NCBI GenBank assembly: GCA_017308215.1
Contig: JAFKFQ010000279.1
Location: forward strand, 1 to 35,635
DNA length: 35,635 nt
Source of the DNA: a bacterium
GTDB taxonomy: Bacteria > Planctomycetota > Planctomycetia > Gemmatales > Gemmataceae
Direction of reading: 5' to 3'
The notes under the pieces are model-generated. The model was not told the origin of the DNA. It did no database searches and worked only from the letters and a program-made list of their open reading frames with translations. A program made the translations under genes and the position numbers. Below are positions 24,163 through 32,544 of the stretch, in pieces. Numbering within the stretch: the first letter of the stretch is position 1; each line of letters begins with the position of its first letter.

Positions 24163-24345
24163 TCAGCCCTCAGCCACGGTGTCCGCCCCGACCGCAGCGA
24201 GGGTGATCTCCCGCAGGGGGCGGTGTTCCCCCGTGTCCGCGTCCACCGCCAGAACCGCCCGGCGGACCTCTTCGAGAATCACCGCCAGCTCCAGCGGATC
24301 CAGAGAAGTGGTGCCCCCGACGCGCGCGCCCTGCTTGCCCGGCAT
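24163..24345 (-). CDS. Small hypothetical protein
   Basis: From the ATG at 24345 the product is 60 residues, starting MPGKQGARVGGTTSLDPLEL and continuing with an amphipathic helix (AVILEEVRRAVLAV) and REITLAAVGADTVAEG. The even spread of polar and hydrophobic residues looks protein-like, but no family is recognised. An open frame to 24393 adds 16 residues. It lies in eroded surroundings and may be a remnant. Confidence 0.35.
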   Translation of the reverse strand: MPGKQGARVGGTTSLDPLELAVILEEVRRAVLAVDADTGEHRPLREITLAAVGADTVAEG

Positions 24346-24391
24346 GGTGCTCCCCGTGCAACCGTAAAGTGACTCGTGCCGCGGTGACGGC

Positions 24392-24526
24392 ATGAGGATG
24401 AATCGGGGCGAGTGGTGGGCTTACTACCAGCTTATCGAGTCCGGCGTCGAGAGCGACCGTGGCCAGGGACTGCCCGAAAGCCTGCGTCCGACACGGCCAC
24501 CGCGGCTTGCACTCCCGCTCACGTGA
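24392..24526 (+). CDS. Possible small protein or gene remnant
   Basis: The 44-codon frame MRMNRGEWWAYYQLIESGVE onward looks protein-like at the N-terminus (Trp/Tyr-rich), then becomes Arg/Pro-rich and stops at 24524. This could be a short gene or the start of a gene truncated when the adjacent transposase sequence arrived. Low support. Confidence 0.25.
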   Translation: MRMNRGEWWAYYQLIESGVESDRGQGLPESLRPTRPPRLALPLT

Positions 24527-25111
24527 CCGGCATGTCCACGTCAGGCGGGCTCGGTGCTGGTCGGGGGGCCGAGACGAGTGCTTCGGGCTCCCACCCGAAG
24601 ACGCGGGCAATCTCCTTGGGCGGGATGGGCGGCAATTCCACGACTAACGGCACCGGAATCTCGACGAAGCCGGGAACGTCCGACCGCTCTTGGCCGGTCA
24701 CGCGTGCCAGCGCCCCGCAGCCCTCGGCGGCCCCGGCGGCGACCAGCCCGGCTGGTCCGCCGCCGCCGGGATCGCGGGCTCCGATACCGGTCGGCCGCGA
24801 TCCGCCACACCTTCCCCTTCCCGAACACACCGGCCAGGGCCAGCCCGACCGCGTGGATGCCCGGCAGGCGGTCCCGGCTTCGACCCCGAACCGCCCGCCG
24901 AGAACGACCCGGGTGACGTACACCCGGTAGTACATCCGGACCAACCGGAGGCGGTCGTCGGGGCCGAGTTCCGGCTTCCGCCAGCGTTGGCCTTTCGGGC
25001 GGCCAGGACCGGCTCGAGGTCGTCACGGAGTTGGTCGAACGCCGCGACGATCAGACCGGTAAACTGGCGAAACGCGGAGGGCTCCTGGCGGAGGCGCTCG
25101 TACCGGTTCAT
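24519..25111 (-). pseudogene. Decayed IS5-like transposase
   Basis: Transposase-like protein can be followed only by changing frame. From the ATG at 25111: MNRYERLRQEPSAFRQFTGL and DDLEPVLAARKA. In a second frame: GPDDRLRLVRMYYRVYVTRV and VLGGRFGVEAGTACR. In a third: IHAVGLALAGVFGKGKVWRI. The order matches the N-terminal part of IS5-group (DDE type 4) transposases, in which an R-L-R-x-x-P-x-x-F start precedes a 'YYR-YVT' helix. At least two frameshifts separate these blocks, and the DDE core is missing. The last piece (VEIPVPLVVELPPIPPKEIA) may belong to something else. No terminal repeats were found. Confidence 0.5.
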
Positions 25112-25351
25112 GCCACCGCATAGCCGCCGAGAACCTATTTCGCAACGAGTCTAATGTTTCCAAAGCCAGTTGATGTAGTGATCGGGCTCGCCGGTTCGGC
25201 CCATATGGGTATTCGAGTCACGCCGAACTCGCTGTTTCAGATCGAGGGGAGGCAGAGTGCCTCGGCCCCTTGTGCTTCGGTGCCGCGGTCGTAACCTGAT
25301 CGGATCGTCGCCCCTCGTGGTCCCCCGCCGGGACCGGTTCAGGACCGACCC

Positions 25352-26047
25352 GTGTTCGCGTTCGCCCTCGTGGTCTGCCTGGCCGGCATCTTCTGCCTCG
25401 CCCCCCTCGCGCTCTACCTCCTCTGGCTCGCCGTCCTCAACAAGAAGGCGCGCCCGACCGTCGTCCCCGGCGGGTGGGACTTCGCCGCCCTCTGCGGCGG
25501 GCTATCCGGATTCGTGCTATTCGGCGGCGGGCTCGTGCTGTCCCTGCTCCAGTCGAACGTCCGCTACATCTTCCGCGGCAACTTCGAGGCGCTCCGCACC
25601 GCCTGGGCTCAGGAGCAACTCGCGTGGCTCGCGGTCGCGGGCGGCTACCTGTTCATCGTGGTCGGCGGCGGGTGGCTGACGCTGACGCTGCGGCGGCGGT
25701 CGCTCGTGGTCTACAACGTCGAGCCGGAAGCGTTCGAGACGGCGATCGCCGAGGTATTCGACCACCTCGGTCGCCCGGCGCAGCGGACCGGGAACCTGTG
25801 GTCCGCCCCCGACCCGCTGTTCGAGCTGGAGCCGTTCGCCGCCGGGAAGTGCGTGGCGCTGCGCTGGGTCGGCGACGACGAGCGGCTGTTCGAGGAGGTC
25901 GCCCGCCAGCTCCGCCCGGCGGTCGCCGACCTTGCCCCCGCCGACAACCCCACCGCCCGCTGGCTCACGTCCGCGGCGGTCGGCATCCTGGTGGTGGTCG
26001 TCTTCTTCGTCGGCGTGATGGTGATGAGCGTCGGCCTCGTGCGCTGA
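25352..26047 (+). CDS. Membrane protein of unknown function
   Basis: The GTG at 25352 gives 231 residues. Three hydrophobic segments lie in the first 110 residues (FAFALVVCLAGIFCLAPLAL, AALCGGLSGFVLFGGGLVLS and WLAVAGGYLFIVVGGGWLTL). A soluble domain of about 90 residues follows (SLVVYNVEPEAFETAIAEVF, RTGNLWSAPDPLFELEPFA), and a last transmembrane helix is at the C-terminus (AAVGILVVVVFFVGVMVMSV). No family is recognised. It ends five bases from the convergent flavoprotein gene. The 240 bases before it (25112-25351) hold no gene I can support. Confidence 0.65.
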   Translation: MFAFALVVCLAGIFCLAPLALYLLWLAVLNKKARPTVVPGGWDFAALCGGLSGFVLFGGGLVLSLLQSNVRYIFRGNFEALRTAWAQEQLAWLAVAGGYLFIVVGGGWLTLTLRRRSLVVYNVEPEAFETAIAEVFDHLGRPAQRTGNLWSAPDPLFELEPFAAGKCVALRWVGDDERLFEEVARQLRPAVADLAPADNPTARWLTSAAVGILVVVVFFVGVMVMSVGLVR

Positions 26048-26052
26048 CGCCA

Positions 26053-27219
26053 CTACGCCGCCTTCTTTACCGCCGTGTACAGGTCGAGGCGCGGGTTGCC
26101 GAGTACCCGCGCGAACACGGTGCGGACCTGCTCGTGCCCGTCGCGGATCAGAAAGCCCGAGTCGCGGCCGTGGCTCTTGGCGCCGAGCAGGTAGTAGCCG
26201 GGCTCGCGCGTCTCGGCGCGGCCGGCGGGCTCGTCCACCGTCAGCCCGGCGGTCAGCCGCAGGTCGGCCCTGTAGCCAACGCAGCCGATCACCCGCTCCA
26301 CCTCCCACGTCACCGGCTTGCCGGCGCTGCGGCCGGTCAGGCGAAAGCCCTGTTCCGGGCCGTGGCAGACCACCTCGTCGAGGAACGTCTGCGGGTGGAA
26401 TTCGAGATTCGCGTCGCAGCGGGTGGCGAGCGAGTTCGCCTTCACCGCGAGGCGGTCGCGCTCCCGGAGCGGGTCGTTCGTCACCCGCGGGAGCGGCGCC
26501 CCGCGCGGGCCGTTCGTGAGCCAAAACACCCACATTTCCGGGTGGTCCGCGGCGAGTTCGACGAGTTGGCACACCGTCGCCGCCGCCGAGTACCCGCCGC
26601 CGACGAGGGCAATGCTCTTCCCGGCGTAGTGCGCCCGCCGCTCTCCGGGCACGTCTTCGAGCCCGTGCGCGACGTGCGGCCGCGCCGCCAATTCGCCGAC
26701 GGCGGGGATGTTCCCGTCGCCGAGCCAGTTCGGCGTGTTGAACGTGCCGGTGCAGTCGAGCACCACGTCGGCGGTGTCGATCCGCTCCGGGCCGTTGACG
26801 GCACGGACGAGCAGCCGGAACGGCCGCCGGCCGTCGTCCGGCTCCGACTTCTTCACCGACGCGCCCCGGCCGACGTTGAGAACGGCGTGCTGCGGGTGCA
26901 TCACCTCGAGCAGCGCCTCGGACTCGGCCAGTGGCACGAGGTACGCCTCGCGGAACTCGCGGCCGGTGAGCAGGTCGGCGTCGGCCGGCACGTCGCGCGG
27001 GCGGCGCTCGTGTCGGATCATTTGCATCCCGAGCGGCGTGGTATTCATCCCGAACGGAGTGAACATGCGGGCGTGCCCCCAGCGCATGAGGTGCTCGCCC
27101 ACCTGCCCGCGGTCGTAAACGGCGACCCGGCAGCCGGCCGCCTTCGCGTACAGCGCCGCTTCGATGCCGACCGGTCCCGCCCCGATCACCGCCACCCGCG
27201 GCGGTTCCGCCTTCGCCAT
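26053..27219 (-). CDS. FAD/NAD(P)-dependent oxidoreductase
   Basis: A 388-residue flavoprotein with two Rossmann motifs. The FAD site is VAVIGAGPVGIEAALYAKAA near residues 9-28, followed by VAVYDRG. The NAD(P)-type site is SIALVGGGYSAAATVCQLVE in the middle. CTGTFNTPNWLG and the C-terminal GCVGYRADLRLT and GYYLLGAKSHGRDSGFL correspond to the hairpin and the second FAD contact. The order fits the flavin monooxygenase/CzcO-YpdA-like group more than disulfide reductases, as no C-x4-C or C-x2-C redox pair is visible. Substrate unknown. Start ATG at 27219; the huge open frame to 28665 is antisense to the kinase-like gene and not coding. Confidence 0.85.
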   Translation of the reverse strand: MAKAEPPRVAVIGAGPVGIEAALYAKAAGCRVAVYDRGQVGEHLMRWGHARMFTPFGMNTTPLGMQMIRHERRPRDVPADADLLTGREFREAYLVPLAESEALLEVMHPQHAVLNVGRGASVKKSEPDDGRRPFRLLVRAVNGPERIDTADVVLDCTGTFNTPNWLGDGNIPAVGELAARPHVAHGLEDVPGERRAHYAGKSIALVGGGYSAAATVCQLVELAADHPEMWVFWLTNGPRGAPLPRVTNDPLRERDRLAVKANSLATRCDANLEFHPQTFLDEVVCHGPEQGFRLTGRSAGKPVTWEVERVIGCVGYRADLRLTAGLTVDEPAGRAETREPGYYLLGAKSHGRDSGFLIRDGHEQVRTVFARVLGNPRLDLYTAVKKAA

Positions 27220-27303
27220 AATCGCCCCCCGGTCGCCCGAAACGGGCGGATCGTACCGTCGCCTCAATCCCCCGGCAACACGACCTGAGCCGTCGGCGGC
27301 GGG

Positions 27304-27333
27304 TTGGTGCCGCCGGCGGGTGGGTGCTACAAT
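27304..27333 (+). promoter_or_regulatory. Candidate promoter for the kinase-like gene
   Basis: TTGGTG (27304-27309), an 18-base spacer and TACAAT (27328-27333, five of six matches) lie 33 bases before the ATG at 27367. Sequence match only. Confidence 0.4.
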
Positions 27334-27366
27334 CCCACCACCCACCTGCCCGGACCGGATCCGCCG

Positions 27367-28782
27367 ATGCCCTCCGAATCGATTGCCGGATTCCTCGACG
27401 AGGCCAAGGCCAACCGCGTCCTGATCCCGGAGCAGGTCGAGCAGCTCATCCGCCAGCCGGACGTCCCGCAGCAGAACCTCGCCGCGCTGTGCGAATACCT
27501 GGAGGCCCGCGGGGCGCTGACGAAGTTCCAGTCCGATGCGCTTCGCGGCGGGCGCGGCGTGGAGCTGAGCTTCGCCGCGTACCCGGTCCTCGACGAGATC
27601 GGCCCGTGCCCCGGCGGCACGGCGTACCGGGCGCTCCACCCGTCGTTGCGCACGCCGGTCGTGCTGCGGAAGTTCCGGGCGGATGCGCTCTTGCCGCTCG
27701 ACAACCCGGCGGCGCTCGTCCACCGGGCGCGGACGTTCCCGGCGTTCCACCCGAACCTGCTCGTCCCGCTCGACGCCGGCGAGTACCGCGGCGAGCACTA
27801 CGCCGCGGTCGAGGAGCCGGGCGATATGGCGACGCTGGAACAACTGGTCGCCGAGATCGGCCCGATGCCGACGTTCCTCGCCGCCGAGTTCGGCCGGCAG
27901 GTGGCGTCGGCGCTGCGGTCGGTGGACGAGCGCGGGCTGTGGCACGGCGACGTCCGCCCGGTGAACCTGCTCGTCGGGCCGATGACCACGAAGACGACGC
28001 CCGAGGGCCGGGTGAAGCGCCGCCCGGCGCCCAACGCGGCGGTGAAGATCACCGAACTCGGGCTGGTGCCCGTTCGCCCGCCGGCGACGGTCGCGCCGCC
28101 GGCGATGGACGCCCTTCCCTACCTGCCGCCCGAGCGGGCCGACTCCGCCGCCTACGACTCCCGCGGCGACCTGTACGGCCTCGGGGCGAGCCTGTACTAC
28201 CTGCTCACCGGCAAGCCGCCGTTCGCCGGCGAGCACGCGGACGAACTCGTCCTCAAGGTCCGCTCCGCGGACCCGGCCCCGCTCGCCACGCTCCGCCCGG
28301 ACCTGCCGCCGGCGTTCGCCGCGCTCGTCACCCACCTGATGACGAAGCAACCCGAGTCGCGCCCCCAGCGGGCGGCGGAGGTCGAAGCGGCGCTCGCGCC
28401 GTTCTGCCGGCCGGGAACGGCCGCACCGCCGCCGGCGCAGCCGGCCGTTGTGCCGTTGCCGTTTCCCCTGCCGGCCGCGACACCGGCCTCGGCGGAGACG
28501 CCGGTGCCCGAAGCGCACGCGGCGCCGTCCGACGAGTGGGGGTCGAGCGAGGGCGTCGTGGCGTTCAGCACGTCGCACGCCGCCGAGGGGCCGGTCTACA
28601 AGGCCCAAACGCCCGAACAGAAGGGCCGCACCCGGATGCTGGTCGTGCTCGGGTTGTGCCTCCACCTCAGCGCGATGGCCCTGCTCGGGGCGTGGATCTT
28701 CGGGCTGTTCGAGCGGGCGCCCGACCCCGAGCCGGCGCCGCAGCCGAAGAAGGAGAGCAAGAAGAAGGTCGGGAAGGCGTAA
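27367..28782 (+). CDS. Membrane-anchored Ser/Thr kinase-like protein, probable pseudokinase
   Basis: A 471-residue protein from the ATG at 27367. An N-terminal helical region (1-60, ending TKFQSDAL) is typical of planctomycete kinases. The kinase fold follows: the glycine loop is degenerate (IGPCPGGTAYRA), Lys102 is in VVLRKF, HGDVRPVN holds the catalytic-loop Asp195 and Asn200, PPER is the APE equivalent, and DLYGLGASLYYLLTGKPPF matches subdomain IX. The metal-binding DFG is replaced by TELGL (229-233), so normal Mg-ATP use is doubtful. A Pro-rich linker, one transmembrane helix (about 425-447) and a short Lys-rich tail (KKESKKKVGKA) end the protein. The stop overlaps the next start by one base (TAATG). 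Confidence 0.85.
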   Translation: MPSESIAGFLDEAKANRVLIPEQVEQLIRQPDVPQQNLAALCEYLEARGALTKFQSDALRGGRGVELSFAAYPVLDEIGPCPGGTAYRALHPSLRTPVVLRKFRADALLPLDNPAALVHRARTFPAFHPNLLVPLDAGEYRGEHYAAVEEPGDMATLEQLVAEIGPMPTFLAAEFGRQVASALRSVDERGLWHGDVRPVNLLVGPMTTKTTPEGRVKRRPAPNAAVKITELGLVPVRPPATVAPPAMDALPYLPPERADSAAYDSRGDLYGLGASLYYLLTGKPPFAGEHADELVLKVRSADPAPLATLRPDLPPAFAALVTHLMTKQPESRPQRAAEVEAALAPFCRPGTAAPPPAQPAVVPLPFPLPAATPASAETPVPEAHAAPSDEWGSSEGVVAFSTSHAAEGPVYKAQTPEQKGRTRMLVVLGLCLHLSAMALLGAWIFGLFERAPDPEPAPQPKKESKKKVGKA

Positions 28783-29591
28783 TGAAGCCGTGCGTCAGCC
28801 AGGCGTGTACGCTGCCGGCGGCGTTCGCCGACGACCTCGCCGCGTTCGCCACGAGCGGCTGCCCCGCCGCCGAGGTGTGGCTGACGAAGCTGGAGAAGCA
28901 CCTGGAGGCGGTCAGCGCCGATTCGACCGCGAAGTTTCTCGCCGACCACGGCATCACCCTCGCGGCGGCGGCGTATCAGGGCGGACTACTCCTCTCGCAG
29001 GGTGAACAGCGGCGGGCGCACTTCGACCACTTCAAGGCGCGCCTCGACCTGTGCCAGCGCTTCGGCATCCCCACGCTCCTCGTCGCCGCCGACTTCGCGC
29101 AAAAGCCGGACGCGCAGGCGCTCGGCCGGGCGCTCGTGTCGCTCACGGAGGCGGCGCGGTGGGCGGCGGGGTTCGGGGTACGGCTCGCGCTGGAGTTCCG
29201 CGGCACCGACGCCTTCCTCAACAACCTCGACACCGCCCTCACGCTCGTCGAGCGGTGCGGCGAACCGAACGTCGGCGTGTGCCTCGACGTGTTCCACTAC
29301 TACAAGGGGCCGAGCAAGCCCGAGGATTTGGAGCGCCTGACGGCGACGAACCTTGCGCACGTGCAAGTTTGCGACGTGGCCGGCGTTCCCCGGGAGATGA
29401 TGACCGACTCCGACCGCGTACTGCCCGGCGAGGGCGACTTCCGCCTCGACCCGGTCGTCGCGCGGCTCCGCGAAATCGGTTACGCCGGCTACGTCTCGCT
29501 GGAGCTGAACAACCCGGTACTCTGGCAACTCGCGCCGGCCCAAGTGGCCGACGCGGCGACGAAATCTCTCCGCCGGCTGCTGAACACCTAA
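28782..29591 (+). CDS. Sugar-phosphate isomerase/epimerase-like TIM-barrel protein
   Basis: A 269-residue protein of the xylose isomerase-like TIM-barrel/AP endonuclease 2 superfamily. Typical elements: AAAAYQGGLLL, RLDLCQRFGIPTLLVAADF, GVRLALEFRGTDAF (metal-ligand Glu in LEF), GVCLDVFHYYKG (Asp/His pair), LAHVQVCDVAG (His and Asp), GEGDFRL and YVSLELNN (last Glu). Metal ligands therefore look complete. Members isomerise or epimerise sugars and inositols; the substrate is not deducible. Its ATG overlaps the kinase-like gene's stop, so the two are translationally coupled, an unusual pairing. Confidence 0.85.
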   Translation: MKPCVSQACTLPAAFADDLAAFATSGCPAAEVWLTKLEKHLEAVSADSTAKFLADHGITLAAAAYQGGLLLSQGEQRRAHFDHFKARLDLCQRFGIPTLLVAADFAQKPDAQALGRALVSLTEAARWAAGFGVRLALEFRGTDAFLNNLDTALTLVERCGEPNVGVCLDVFHYYKGPSKPEDLERLTATNLAHVQVCDVAGVPREMMTDSDRVLPGEGDFRLDPVVARLREIGYAGYVSLELNNPVLWQLAPAQVADAATKSLRRLLNT

Positions 29592-29608
29592 AGCCTGGAG
29601 GACGCCCG

Positions 29609-30028
29609 ATGTTCGACCGTGAGAGGCGGCTGTACGCGGACCAGTACGGCTACGCTCGTCATCTGGTGGCCGACGTCCCCGACGAGGAGTTCGCCGAGCA
29701 ACCCGTGCCCGGCATCAACCACCCGGCGTGGACGCTCGGGCACCTCGTCATCGCCGCCGACTACGGCCTGGCGCTGCTCGGCAAGCCGACGCTGGCGCCC
29801 GAGGGTTGGGGGGCGCTGTTCAACCCCGGCACGGTGCCCGACCCGAACCGGGCGACGTACCCGACGAAGGCCGAGCTGATGGGTGCCTACGAGGCGGGCC
29901 ACGCCGCGTTCGCCGCCGCCGCCGCGGAGCTCGACGAGGCCCGCGCCGCGGCGCCGAACCCCATCGCGGCCTTCGTGCAGCTGTCGGCGTGGCGGCGGAC
30001 GATGGGGAAGCAGGGCGTGACGGTTTAG
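29609..30028 (+). CDS. DinB-like protein, apparently shortened
   Basis: A 139-residue protein with the DinB four-helix look: YADQYGYARHLVADVPDEEF, GINHPAWTLGHLVIAADYGL (first metal His) and LFNPGTVPDPNRATYPTKAE, ending FVQLSAWRRTMGKQGVTV. In related planctomycete proteins QLSAWRR is preceded by a segment with the other metal-binding histidines (of the form TGHxAxHLG). Here AAPNPIAAFVQLSAWRR joins directly, so about 30 residues appear missing without a frameshift. It may be a non-metal variant or a decaying gene. The ATG at 29609 follows CTGGAGGA, and it lies 17 bases after the isomerase gene, in the same direction. Confidence 0.65.
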   Translation: MFDRERRLYADQYGYARHLVADVPDEEFAEQPVPGINHPAWTLGHLVIAADYGLALLGKPTLAPEGWGALFNPGTVPDPNRATYPTKAELMGAYEAGHAAFAAAAAELDEARAAAPNPIAAFVQLSAWRRTMGKQGVTV

Positions 30029-30121
30029 CGAGTCGGCAGTGGACAGCGAGCGGCGGGCGGTGCAGAATCCGCGGTGTCGGTCCGCCCACTGCCCCGCCAC
30101 CCTCCCCAAGGAGCCCCCTCC

Positions 30122-31147
30122 GTGCCCCGCCTCCTCGCACTCGCCGCGGCGCTCGGCCTCGCGCTGTCCGCCGGCGCCCAGCAGGACACCAAGAAGGACA
30201 AGAAGGACACGCCGCCGAAGAAGGAGCAGCCGAAGGTCGTCGGCCCCGAGCCGACCGCTAAGGCCGTTCACTACGGCCCGCACGAGCGGCAGGTACTCGA
30301 CTTCTACCAGGCCAAGAGTGACAGCCCGACGCCGGTCGTGTTCGCCATCCACGGCGGCGGGTGGGTGAACGGCAGCAAGGACGGCTATCGCGGCGCCGCC
30401 AAGCGGTTCAACGACGCCGGCATCTCGCTGGTCGCCATCAACTACCGGATGGTGACGGAGGCGGCCGAGAAGGGGATCGACCCGCCGGTGAAGTGGCCGC
30501 TGGAGGACGCCGCCCGGGCGCTCCAGTTCGTGCGGTCGAAGGCGGCGGAGTGGAACCTCGACAAGAAGCGGATCGGCGCCACCGGCGGGTCGGCGGGTGC
30601 GTGCTCATCGCTGTACCTCCTCTACCACGACGACATGGCCGACCCGAAGAGTTCGGACCCGGTGGCCCGCGAGTCCACGCGGCTGTTCTGCGCCGCGGTG
30701 GACGGCGCCCAGACGACGCTCGACCCGAAGGTGCTGACCGAGTGGATGCCGAACTACACCTACGGCGGCCACGCCTTCGCGATCGTCGGTCCGGACGGTA
30801 AGCGCGACGCCGGGTACAAGACGTACCTGGCGAAGCGGGACGAACTGCTGCCGAAGATCAAGCTGTACTCGCCGTACCACCACGTCACGAAGGACGACCC
30901 GCCCGTGGGTCTGTTCTACAGCGGAGTTGCGACGGTGAAGAAGGACGGGAAGGACGAGAAAGTGGCCTCGGCGACGGTGAAGGGCGAGTCGAAGCCCGAC
31001 CCGACCCACGCCCCTCTGCTGGGCGCGATCCTGATGGAGAAGCTGGAGGCGGAGGGCGTGGAGGGCATCTTCGTCCACCCGGGGCGCCCGCACCCGAAGT
31101 ACAAGACCAGCGCCGACTACCTGATCGACCGGCTGAAGACGAAGTGA
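30122..31147 (+). CDS. Secreted alpha/beta hydrolase (esterase/lipase-like)
   Basis: The GTG at 30122 follows AAGGAG and starts a signal peptide (MPRLLALAAALGLALSAGAQ), giving 341 residues. A Lys-rich linker (DTKKDKKDTPPKKEQPK) precedes the hydrolase domain: oxyanion-hole HGGGW (77-81), INYRM, and the nucleophile elbow GGSAGA with Ser157. A His in the C-terminal FVHPGRPH completes a likely triad. The HGGGW form is that of the BD-FAE/hormone-sensitive-lipase-like esterases, which include carbohydrate esterases. Substrate unknown. Confidence 0.85.
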   Translation: MPRLLALAAALGLALSAGAQQDTKKDKKDTPPKKEQPKVVGPEPTAKAVHYGPHERQVLDFYQAKSDSPTPVVFAIHGGGWVNGSKDGYRGAAKRFNDAGISLVAINYRMVTEAAEKGIDPPVKWPLEDAARALQFVRSKAAEWNLDKKRIGATGGSAGACSSLYLLYHDDMADPKSSDPVARESTRLFCAAVDGAQTTLDPKVLTEWMPNYTYGGHAFAIVGPDGKRDAGYKTYLAKRDELLPKIKLYSPYHHVTKDDPPVGLFYSGVATVKKDGKDEKVASATVKGESKPDPTHAPLLGAILMEKLEAEGVEGIFVHPGRPHPKYKTSADYLIDRLKTK

Positions 31148-31224
31148 GGCGATGCATCGAGTCCGGCGCCGGGCGGGCGCCGGACGCTGCTTTCGCGTGT
31201 CTGAGAAATCTCAGGAACTCCACC

Positions 31225-32502
31225 ATGCATTCCGACGGTTCGCCCTTCGCGCCCGCGCACCGTCAACTGCACCCGGCGGCGCGACTCGGTCGCGCCGCTC
31301 CGTTGGTCGTCGTGTTCTGGCTGTTTCTGGCAGGTTGCGAGCCGAACGCCGGGCGCCAAGAACCCACCCCCACGGACCCCGCTCAGACGCAGTCGCCGAC
31401 CGGTGGGGACAAGCCCGCACCCCTGCCCACAAAGGAAGACGCGGAGCGGTTGACCAAGGCGCTCGAACCGTTCGGGGGCGCGGCATCGCTGGCGCCCGAT
31501 GTCCTTAACGGCGTCTTGGTGTGGTTCCTCGAACGCCCTCTGAAGGACGCGGACGTGCCCGAGGTCGCCTGCCGGCTCGAAGAAGCGGGCGTGCCGTTCG
31601 GCCTTCGGATGCAGAGCGGAACCCTCACTACCGAGTCGTACCGCCGTCTCTTCGCGGTACGACACACGATCGAGTTGATCGCGGTGGATGAACGCGAGAT
31701 GCGGGCGCTCCTCGACCACCCCGGATCGGATCGGGTCGAGCGTATGCAGATCGGAGGGCCGCTGGTCAAAAACCTCGACCTCCTCAAGCGTTTTCCCCGC
31801 GTCCGTGGGCTGGGTGTCGGTAACGTTATGCTCACCGGCGCGGTGCTCGACCCGCTCGCCGAATGTCGGGAACTCCGAAGTTTGTCACTGAGCGGCTCGA
31901 ACCTCGTCGACGCCGACCTGGCCGTGCTTACCAAATTAACGAAGCTCGAGTGGCTCTGGCTCGGGGGGAACAAGCTCACGACCGACGGCTTGGTACACGT
32001 CGCCGGTTTGACGGAACTCAATAGTTTCGACCTAAAGCCCGGGTACTTCAACCCCGTGTTTACCGACGTGACCCTGGCGCACCTGGCGCGCCTCACGAAG
32101 TTGAAGTCGCTGTACATCCAGGGGCCGGACGTGACGGACGCCGGCCTCACGCACATCAAGGGGATGACGGCGCTCCGCATGCTCTCTCTCCACGGCCTCA
32201 CCAAGGTGTCGGAGGGCGGAATGCGGATCGTCGCCGGCCTCCCGGAGTTGGAGTTTGTCGAAGTCGTGGGCGCCCACCCGCCGGCAGCATCCTTCGCCGG
32301 TCTCCGCGGTGCCCCGAAGCTGAAACATCTGGAGTTCAAGGCCATTACCCCGGCCGCCCTCGGGGCGATGGCCGAACACCTGTCACAAGTGCCGCGGCTG
32401 GCCGAGATTCACGTCCCGAACGGGAAGGACGATTGGTCCGCAGTTTCGACGCGGTACGCCGAGGCGTCCGGAGGGCGGATCAAGGTCGTCCCGCGGAAGT
32501 AA
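31225..32502 (+). CDS. Leucine-rich-repeat lipoprotein
   Basis: From the ATG at 31225 the product has 425 residues. The hydrophobic stretch APLVVVFWLFLAGC ends in the lipobox LAGC (Cys38), indicating a lipoprotein with an unusually long n-region; the open frame extends upstream to 31144. A Pro/Thr-rich linker follows, then an N-terminal domain (DAERLTKALEPFGGAASLAP), then LRRs of RNI type from about 175 on (LRSLSLSGSNLVDADLAVLT, LEWLWLGGNKLTTDGLVHVA, LKSLYIQGPDVTDAGLTHIK). Probably a protein-binding surface on the outside of the cell. Its base composition is slightly less GC-rich than the flanking genes, like the LRR gene at 1261. Confidence 0.82.
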   Translation: MHSDGSPFAPAHRQLHPAARLGRAAPLVVVFWLFLAGCEPNAGRQEPTPTDPAQTQSPTGGDKPAPLPTKEDAERLTKALEPFGGAASLAPDVLNGVLVWFLERPLKDADVPEVACRLEEAGVPFGLRMQSGTLTTESYRRLFAVRHTIELIAVDEREMRALLDHPGSDRVERMQIGGPLVKNLDLLKRFPRVRGLGVGNVMLTGAVLDPLAECRELRSLSLSGSNLVDADLAVLTKLTKLEWLWLGGNKLTTDGLVHVAGLTELNSFDLKPGYFNPVFTDVTLAHLARLTKLKSLYIQGPDVTDAGLTHIKGMTALRMLSLHGLTKVSEGGMRIVAGLPELEFVEVVGAHPPAASFAGLRGAPKLKHLEFKAITPAALGAMAEHLSQVPRLAEIHVPNGKDDWSAVSTRYAEASGGRIKVVPRK

Positions 32503-32544
32503 CCGGGCGGGACCGGGCGGCAAGCCGGCCGCTATATCAACACC

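Noticed and set aside
26053..28665. 870-residue minus-strand open frame
   Set aside because: Only the part from 27219 downward is the flavoprotein. The rest is Arg-rich antisense of the kinase-like gene, an effect of high GC.
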